NCBI GenBank assembly: GCA_021018815.1
Contig: JAITYX010000003.1
Coordinates: 3,520,501-3,584,500, forward strand
Direction: 5' to 3'
Length of the DNA stretch: 64,000 nt
Source: Talinum fruticosum
Taxonomy: Eukaryota > Streptophyta > Magnoliopsida > Caryophyllales > Talinaceae
Below, piece after piece: positions 56,972 to 64,000 of this stretch; the stretch's first letter is position 1, and each line of letters begins with the position of its first letter. The position numbers and the translations under genes are program-made. Under the pieces are notes generated by a model. It was not told the origin of the DNA. It saw nothing but the letters and a program-made list of their open reading frames with translations, and did no database searches.

Positions 56972-59900
56972 TATAATACCGGAATTTTAAAGAAAGCAGT
57001 TGAAAAGCGTAACATTATTGAGTATTTTTCCCCGCAACTAAGGGGTTGAGTGGCCGATTTATTTACGGCCGGACATATTACGTTAGAATTCCTTTGGAGG
57101 CTGGTGGCGAATAAATAAAATCAAGGAAATTGCCTTCCTTTTTCATCCGAGCTAAACTGTTGGGTGATTAGGAATTGTCGTGGCCGGCGTATTAAAATAA
57201 GTCGGGACGCCGCAGAGCATAAGAGGACGACAGGGAGAAGATATAGACTTGTCGTATATGGGCCATGATTATTTTTACTAAATTATGAAGAGATGATTAA
57301 GCTTATTTGGGTGTCGAATTAGGAACCTTTACCCAACCAAATTAGGCGGTGGAGAGAGAGACGAGGAAAAGAAGAAGGGGTCGGGGAAAACGAGAGGAGA
57401 AACAGAGCTAGCGAGAGGAAGAAAGGGAGAGGACCACCGAGCGGGAGAGAGAGAGAGAGAGCGCGGGACTCGGAGCTGAGGTCGGAGGCCGACAAGCCGG
57501 GCGGCGAACGAAAGGAAGGCGGCCGGCGCCCGCAAGGGAAACAGAGGAGCGAGAGGAGAGGAACAGCGCCAGTGGATAACGCGCAGAGAGAGAAAAGGCG
57601 AGCGGTGTGAGGGTCGAAGGAGACCGAGGGTGACCAGCGACCACCGCGAGACCGAGGCGGTGGTCGGCGACGCGAGCGGACCCGGCGAAGGGAGGAAAGC
57701 GAGAGACGAGGCCGAACGAGGGCGAAGGAAGGAAGGAACCGGCGAGGGCACGAGCGCGAAGGCGAGAGGGCAGCAGCCGGTGGGCGCGAGGACGAGTGGC
57801 CGGCGACGGCGTCGAGCGCGGAGGAAGGCGGCAGAACCATGGCTGGTAGCGGGGAAAGGAGGAACTGAACCGAGGGAGCTCGAACCTCGGCAAATCGCAA
57901 ACCTTCAATCCCTGAATCGAGGTGGGTAGTCTTATACTCTAAACTATTAGTAATTTCGAAACCCCAATGAATTTATTGTGAATGTTGAATGTGTTACGTG
58001 AATATTGAATTGTTGTGAACGTTGAGTATTTGTATTGCGAAACGGACCTAATCGTTGTTTAAGATTGAAATAAGAGCTTAGAATGGATTTAAGGAATTGA
58101 GAGGGCTGAATCGTGAAATGAAAGGAGTTACTTGGGTTAAATAGTAGAACTTGGGTTAAATAGTAGAACTAAATTGGGAATTTCGAAGGGATTAATAGTT
58201 ACTTAAGGCTGAATTGGAGCATGCTGATTCCGAAGAGGTTAGGTTGCATAGGTCAAATGAGTAATATTGAAGTTTCGGTTAGCTATTAAGGATGAAAAGT
58301 TGGGACATTAATATGAATTATGAGTTAATTAAGTCTTGGAGATTCTTAAACCTGCGATATTAAAGAGCTAATTACGAACATTGGGGGAATGGTAGGTCGA
58401 AGTATAAAGAGAAGTATGAATTTGTATTGAGTGATGCGCAATTGGGATATGTAAGTGAGAAATGGGTGATTGTGGGATTAATTACATTCGAAGTATATTT
58501 AAATCCTCGAGGTTGAACCGAGCATGAAGATAAGCGAAGGTAACGGAAACTGAATAATGGAAAAGTGATTAAGAGTTACATAACTAAGGACGGACGAGTA
58601 AGAGTTAAGTAATGAGTTAGAGACATGCAACGGGAATTTGAGGCGAGGAATGGTAAGGTTAAGTTGAGGAATTGGAGTAAAGACAGGGAGTTGAGGAAAG
58701 TTGAGACGTGAGCAAACAAAGTGGATTCACGGGGTAGAGACATAAAGCGAGGAATGGAGGTGAAGAGAATGAATTGTGACGAATTGAACGTAACTTAAGT
58801 GATATGTATTTGTGGTTATTGTGGCTCGAAAGTGGAGATAATCGTATTCAATTGATGAATTGAGAAAGACATAGTTGGAAAAGAGTCGAGAATGAATGCT
58901 TGCATTGAATGGAGATTATTCGTGCTATGTGATTGCTTTACGTGATGCTCAAAATAGTTTCGAAAGGAGTTTTGTATTTTACGTGAAATGATTCTTGAAA
59001 GCAATTGCTTGTGAACTGCCTTTCGAACGTGAATGTGTTTTAAAGAAGCAAAGCTGATTTGAGAAAGTGAATTTATAAGGGTGACACGTGGTGTCATGCC
59101 TTGATACCAAATCAATTGAAAAAATTGTGAAGTGAATGTGATGAATGAGAATGTGCAAAGAGTTTTGAATCAACGAGGCTACGGATTGTTTAGCATACCG
59201 AAGGGTTCGAGCCGGGGACACCCGGCTAGAAACTTCGAGGGAAGGTTTCTAACAGGGGTCCTGCAGAGGCAGGATGCCCGCTCCGAGACTTCCTAGAAGA
59301 TAGGTCCCGGAGCCGTTTATCCGGGGTCGCGCCTCAGCGAAATAAGAGAAATCTGAGAAATCGGAGATATTACGTGAAATTATGAGAAAAGAAGTGCTAG
59401 TTCGAATCCTCGGAAGGCCCGGAAAAGTTGATTCAACCCCAAAAGAATTGTTCATGAATGTGATTATGTGCTTTTACGTGATTAAAGAGTCTTTATCTTT
59501 TTCATTGCAAGAGATTTAAGTGAAAAGTATATAGATTTGTATTACGTTATCATGTTTTCGCAGATTTCATTATTATGAGTATTATGTGTAAAGAATTTCC
59601 ATTTTTAAGGGTATAAGACTCCGGTGAGCCCGTTGATTATTGCTCACCCCCACAAATTGCCCGTCCCCACCCGAGTGTTGCGAGTACACTCTCGAAGCAT
59701 AATCTACACTTAACACGCTTTGGACTCCTGCCGATTGTTGACGGTTGAAGTGACCCAAGTGGCTGTCATGCATTGTTTGTTTCTAAATGATTGTACTTGT
59801 AATTTAGTGCATATAGTTGTACCAAATGTATAGTAACCAGTTAGATTGTTTTAAGTTTTACCGCATGATTGGTTGAACTCCGGCATGTGACCGTTGAGTT

Positions 59901-60161
59901 GTGTACTCCGAGCGTGTGGCTCGTCGAGTTTTATTATGTTTTTTATGCGGGATTGTAATGCTTTAAGCCTATGGGTTAGTCCATGTTACAAACGGAACTC
60001 TGCCGAAATTTTTAGAGAATCTCGGCTTCTTTTGGGAAAACCACCGAGTGTTACTTTTAAGTTGAGTTTAGATAGCCAAACCAACACCAGAAAGAGCCTT
60101 GGGAGTTCCTCTAGGGAACTACGGCGATGTAATACTCCCGGGGGTGTTTTGGGGTGTTACA
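56972..60161 (+). repeat. G2 3' LTR
   Basis: A 3.2-kb LTR. 57340-57900 is a GC-rich, purine-rich stretch (GA/GC on the plus strand) that reads open in several frames for 100-190 codons without any domain; these are composition artefacts. It is the counterpart of 18180-18620 in T1. Then follow the shared GAGGTGGGTAGTCTTATACT segment and, near 59200, a GGGTTCGAGCCGGGG phrase also seen in T1 LTRs. Confidence 0.85.
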
Positions 60162-60197
60162 CATTAGTATCTACATAATAAGTATTGTACTAAAAAA

Positions 60198-61150
60198 CTA
60201 ATTTATTAAAGGTAAGCAAGAAAACCTAACCTTAATATTAACAATAGATAATGTTTTATGATCCCTTCCATAGGTTGTAAGACCTTCTTTGTAATTATAA
60301 ACTCCGAGAGCACTATTTATGAATTTGATGGAAAAAAATGAAATTATGATCATGTATTTAAGATATATCATAAAGGCATACAATAATTGACAGTTTAACA
60401 AATACATTGAAAATGATTAAATGAACTCACGACTCGAGTGCACACCAAATTTCATCTCGAGCACCGACAAGTTTACTTAGAGGATTGAGCCAATAATCCA
60501 CATTACCTTAGGATAAATGGTAGCAAGCATCCAGTGACGCTGCACCGACACAAACAACAACAAATGTAAATAAGAACATGTACTAATGAATTTTTAATTT
60601 TATTATTTAGGTTTGTACATTTACTTCTCACTTAATGGTGCCAAATAACATGCCTTCCCAGTCCTCTTCATTAGGTCAATTAAGAATTTGGATTTGTCGT
60701 GAAAGGACCGACCAATAGATTAGATCTCTTTGGGGCAATAAAACTCGACAGATCGATCCCCATGGTGCGAGTCAACTTATGGAGCCACCTAGTACATATT
60801 AATTTTACGTAAGTAGTTAGAAATAAAACTTGATGTAAATGAATTTATATATAGTAACTCACATAATGCCGAGCATAATAGCGTTTACACCGAGTTCTGC
60901 AAGCTGCAACTGCGGTAAGTCCTCCTGGAAGATGGCCAAGTCCTTATCACAATCTTCGTCGTATCCCTACACTAATTCTCGTGTTTTGATCGAACAACTC
61001 CCTCCAATGACCATTGATTTGCCAAATCTAGGAGACGCCCATTCCACTCCGGAAATGACTCGTGAAGAAGTTGGAGAACTTTGGGTTCATTGACTTTCTC
61101 CGTAGGATGATCGGCCGCTGATTGCTCCATCTTCTAATTGCAAATTGACT
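60198..61150 (-). pseudogene. CAC3 Ulp1/C48 cysteine peptidase-like domain, His and Asp region
   Basis: Read from the right: 60860-60680 has WLHKLTRTMGIDLSSFIAP and VGPFTTNPN. 60560-60430 has QRHWMLATIYP (the His-Trp of the active site; His codon 60535-60537), then NVDYWLNPLSKLVGARDEIW and CALE after a one-base shift. Here the triad Asp is Asn in WLNPL. 60320-60200 has NSALGVYNYKEGLTTYGRDH. Together with the Cys exon at 54840 this is a Ulp1-type fold. Such domains occur on plant CACTA and MULE proteins, and their cellular target is unknown. AT-rich introns separate the pieces. Confidence 0.65.
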
Positions 61151-61259
61151 TGAAAGTCTTGTTCAGACGGTAAACTCTTTCGAGATCCTAATTCACATAA
61201 GATGATACATTATAAATCATAACGAGATAGAGTCACGATAATAACTTTAACTACGGTTA

Positions 61260-61604
61260 ATTTAATTTACGATTACAAATTTTAAAAATATAGTCAAATG
61301 GCCGAGGATGACCAAACTCTTGGGCCAAGCAACACAACTATTCATCGCTTCGTCAACAGTACACAAATGTGCTTGAAGGGATCAACAACGCACAATCACC
61401 TTTGCGTTCCATAACTTTTTTCACTGTCACCTTTACTTGATCCTCTAAGAGCGCTACCCTATGAACAAGGGAACCTGGCTGGTAGGGTTGAACAACGACC
61501 TTTGCCACAATGTGATCAAGAGGAGGGTGGTGAACTCGATTGGCTGCATAAATATTAGCATAAAAATTACCAACATGCATCACATGTCTTATCGGAAACA
61601 ACAA
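61260..61604 (-). pseudogene. CAC3 DUF8039-like segment
   Basis: 61604-61353 encodes NRVHHPPLDHIVAKVVVQPY, then VHRVALLEDQVKVTVKKVME and a short Asp/Leu stretch. A shifted frame continues with TVDEAMNSCVAWPKSLVIL near 61360-61290. The order (a V.V.V strand block, then TV.EA...WP..L) is that of the module found between Transposase_24 and Ulp1 parts in plant transposon proteins. The name is by resemblance only, and no function is known. Confidence 0.5.
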
Positions 61605-61840
61605 AAATAAATAACATCAACTAACAAAACAACTAATCCTTGAGAGAAAACTTAAAACTATGAAGAATCATGTAGAAAAATGGATAGAGTTTCTCCAAAA
61701 AGTCAACATTTTCCGGGATAACGACCCTCTTATGAAAAACAAAACACAAATAATCGAAAGAAAAACATACACCATTCAAAGTACATAACAACCAATATTC
61801 AAAGTTAAACTAAGTTGAAAAACATACATTAGATCGTAAA

Positions 61841-62354
61841 TCATACCTTATCCAATTCTTCGAACTCATCACCCAGGTGAGCTTGCTTTCCCACTCGCCA
61901 TTGTGAGGGCTGTAGGTTGACCCTCACGGAATTCTTCCAAGTTGGGTATCGACATGACATCTTGGAGAAGTATGCCATGAACCTGGCCGTCATTTTCTTT
62001 TTCACCTCCGCCGCTGCTTTCTTTTCAATCTCGGTTGACACTTTTTGTTTAATCTCGATCTGCCAATTTCTCTTTCACTAGACAAATCAATTTTGAAATG
62101 ATTGCCTCAACGTTGACTTTGATGGAAAAGATGATGCGTTTCTTTCCAGCCCCAAAGTGCTTAGCTATCCCTACGTTTCCATCGATGGCTCGAGCGCAAT
62201 TAGGATGCTCACATCTTTGTATTGCCAAGGCTAGCTTATCTTTCTTCCTTGTGTTGTCAACGACTTCGAAGTCTACTGTTGTGAAAAAGGCTCCTATAAG
62301 AAGGAAATAAATTTTCATTAGATAATTCATATTAACCATTAAGTGCATGAACAT
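61841..62354 (-). pseudogene. CAC3 linker exons with coiled-coil and basic segments
   Basis: 62354-62049 includes TTVDFEVVDNTRKKDKLALA and CEHPNCARAIDGNVGIAKHF, then the KVNVEAIISKLICLVKEKLA helix. 62041-61841 has EIEKKAAAEVKKKMTARFMA and SCRYPTWKNSVRVNLQPSQW. The Ala/Lys-rich part fits a coiled coil such as those at the end of Transposase_24 proteins. Exon borders are not certain. Confidence 0.45.
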
Positions 62355-62399
62355 AATTAATTATTTAAAACTCATAGTTCGTTGAACAACATATTTGGT

Positions 62400-63236
62400 T
62401 TGTGTTATCACGAAGGTGCCATCTTTCCTCTTTCTTCCTTCGACCCATGACTCGTCCATCTCGAAAACTAATCTATGAAGGATCTATGATGGAACCTTCA
62501 CCGGCTTCATTTCGAAGTTGTTTAAGTTTTGCATATCCCCTATGGGACATCACATGGGGATACACATTATGCCGAATCTTCTTCTAATTGACTTCACTTA
62601 GGGCCTTTGCAAGTAAAATTTTTAAAATACAATAATATAAGGATAAAAAGTAATAAAAAAATGTTAAATCAACCGTAAACATTTTAAAAATACAACAATA
62701 TATGAATAAGAAAAATAGAGAACAAATGTTGAATTACCTGAAAGTTTTCAAAGGAGACCCGTATTTTGAACGACTTCCATTTGTTGTGTAGATGTATATT
62801 TTACGTAGGTTAGTCTTAAAGCATCTCCATCACTCCCCAGTAGGAAGTGTTTCTCATCCATTACTAAACAAAATGTTTTTGAAACACAAGAACGACATGT
62901 ATTAGTATTAATATACTTGTACACTAATCAAAGAGGCATTACAATAAGAGACTTCAATCGAGATATCGGTTAAAATGTTTTTTTCACCAATTCTGTTACT
63001 TCTCCCCAATTATCGAAGGTGATCGACATGTGGGTACAAGCTACTGCTGCAACAAAGCTTTTGAAATGAGTTCTCCCTTAACCAATGGGCCTGCCGTGCT
63101 CATTAAATTGAACATTACTTAGCATTAGAAGATTTTCTTGGGTACGTGTCAACTTCTCCTTGTTCATCATTGTTCGACCTCTTGTCTTCTTGGTAGCACT
63201 AGGTAAATTCTTGCTGAGACTGCCCTACTGCTCCAT
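62400..63236 (-). pseudogene. CAC3 Transposase_24-like N-terminal part
   Basis: The Met at 63236 opens the frame, with a stop three codons later. Then come TKKTRGRTMMNKEKLT, VQFNEHGRPIG, GRTHFKSFVAAVACTHMSIT and FDNWGEVTELVKKTF. A middle exon is near 62870-62740. 62600-62400 carries RHNVYPHVMSHRGYAKLKQL and, one frame over, FEMDESWVEGRKRKDGTFVI plus TQTK. The G-R-P-I-G start block, the W.D..W block and the LW..ARK.KDG.F block are the Transposase_24 order. Stops and shifts make it a pseudogene. Confidence 0.65.
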
Positions 63237-63728
63237 TGTAACCTAAAGAAGGATGCACAAAGATTTTCAGTCCTTTTACTCTAACCATTCACATACTTAG
63301 GAGCACCCTAAACTCCAAACTATAACAATTCCTTCGTTTAATTTAGGTTAATCACTTTTGTAATATACATAAACGTATTGTGAAAGTCAGCCACTAATAC
63401 AACCCAATTCACTTAATCATAACAGTTATGCAATTTAACCATATGCCCGCAACCTCACATGATCATTTTCTTATATAGGTCAAAATCACATACGGAATCC
63501 ATATTATTAAATCACACTTCATAATCTGGCATACACACAATTCATGATACTTTATTTTGACTAATCTTACTTACTTTAAACTGCAACATAACTCTAAATT
63601 CATCAAGTTACACATTCAGTCTCATGCTATACGTTCGGATACTTCGAGCTTTCCCTTCACCAATGAAGATGTTCTCTTTGACAGTCTATACACTCACTAT
63701 GTATATAGGTCACTTCTAAAAGAATAAG
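63237..63728. other. CAC3 upstream region, no gene seen
   Basis: AT-rich sequence upstream of the CAC3 second gene. No ORF, RNA gene or transposon end was recognised. It may be a promoter or an intron. Confidence 0.4.
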
Positions 63729-63983
63729 TTAAACCCTAAACTCTAAACCGTAATGCTTTCCTTAACTGTTTCTCAAAATTTCCCAAACCCATTTATGAAA
63801 ATCTCAAACATTTCAAGAATTAAAAAAGAATAAACAAAAAAGAAAGAAGTGTCGTCGTTAACCCTAAACCCTAAACCGGAAATCATTCCTTCACCGTTTC
63901 TCATCATTTACCAACCCCATTTCTCAAAATCTCTAACATTTTAGGAATTTAAAGCAAAAAAATAAAAAGAGAGGGACAAGTTA
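63729..63983. repeat. Tandem duplication headed by telomere-type (CCCTAAA) motifs
   Basis: Two imperfect units of about 127 bp (63729-63855, 63857-63983). Each begins GTTAA(A)CCCTAAA(C/A)..TAAACCG. Each continues with a CCTT-ACNGTTTCTCA phrase, then CCCATTT-TNAAAATCTC and an A-rich end. Telo-box motifs (AAACCCTAA) occur in many plant promoters; here they lie upstream of the minus-strand CAC3 gene. Confidence 0.75.
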
Positions 63984-64000
63984 GATACCTAGAGGAAACG

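Larger units (their letters stand above)
54942..60161 (+). mobile_element. G2: Tekay-related LTR element without recognisable gag-pol, inserted in CAC3
   Basis: The 5' LTR start TGTAATACCTGGAATTT (54942) matches the 3' LTR start TATAATACCGGAATTTT (56972) for about 60 bp. The element ends GGGGTGTTACA at 60161. Flanks are TATTA (54937-54941) and CATTA (60162-60166), one transition apart. The PPT and the TTTCGAGGACGAAAT phrase are like those of T1, and LTR segments (CCTTCAATCCCTGAATCGAG, GAGGTGGGTAGTCTTATACT) are shared with T1. The internal 1.96 kb has no readable pol motif. Confidence 0.8.
53790..64000 (-). mobile_element. CAC3: CACTA element of a second family, interrupted by G2, open at the window edge
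   Basis: The left terminus CACTACTACAAGAATGG at 53790 is followed by about 600 bp of subterminal inverted-repeat units unlike those of CAC1/CAC2. The gene inside is on the minus strand and ends near this terminus, as in CAC2. Its Ulp1-like domain is continuous across the G2 insertion, which ties 53790-54941 to 60162-64000. The right terminus is beyond the window. The expected 3-bp duplication is GAG (53787-53789). Confidence 0.75.

Noticed and set aside
57319..57908. Long overlapping ORFs on the minus strand (up to 193 codons), Pro/Ser/Arg-rich
   Set aside because: They lie in the GC-rich block of the G2 LTR, are open in several frames on both strands, have no domain, and the equivalent T1 block (18177-18546, 41663-42098) shows the same effect.

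Overview
The window is a repeat-dense stretch of plant nuclear DNA. It shows Sirevirus-type Ty1/copia, Tekay(Del)- and Athila-type Ty3/gypsy, and CACTA (En/Spm) transposons, plus plant telomere-type CCCTAAA motifs. I find no intact host gene. Nearly every coding stretch is a decayed transposon gene with stops and frameshifts. The species cannot be named from the sequence; a seed plant, most likely an angiosperm, fits.

Layout. 1-3855 is the 3' part of a CACTA element (CAC1, + strand). 3859-4516 is unassigned flank. 4522-53213 is one Sirevirus (S1, minus strand) with matching CTACC target-site duplications (TSDs), blown apart by nested insertions. Inside S1 lie a second Sirevirus (S2, about 6821-13454) and a third (S3, 16450-49783, TSD TCTCC). 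Inside S3 lies a Tekay-like gypsy element (T1, 17995-44280, + strand, TSD CGTAG). Inside T1 lie a CACTA deletion derivative of the CAC1 family (CAC2, 21665-26134, minus strand, TSD GTG) and an Athila-type gypsy element (AT1, 27942-39609, + strand, imperfect TSD GATTAC/GATTC). 53219-53789 is flank with a faint LTR-like stretch. From 53790 to the window end is a different CACTA element (CAC3, minus strand), interrupted by another Tekay-related, apparently non-autonomous LTR element (G2, 54942-60161).

History. Insertion order follows from the nesting: S1 first, then S2 and S3 into S1, then T1 into S3, then CAC2 and AT1 into T1. Joining the sequence across each insertion restores homology to the sister copies. 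Two Sireviruses (S2, S3) have lost their 3' LTRs and AT1 has lost the inner end of its 5' LTR, so DNA removal is recorded as well as gain.

The most distinctive coding content is in CAC3. It is a decayed minus-strand gene (63236 down to 60198, plus an exon at about 54840-54941) with Transposase_24-like, DUF8039-like and Ulp1/C48 cysteine-peptidase-like segments. G2 landed between the peptidase His region and its catalytic Cys exon. Upstream of this gene is a tandemly duplicated unit headed by telomere-type repeats. I found no clearly new biological system. All homology calls were made by eye from motifs.
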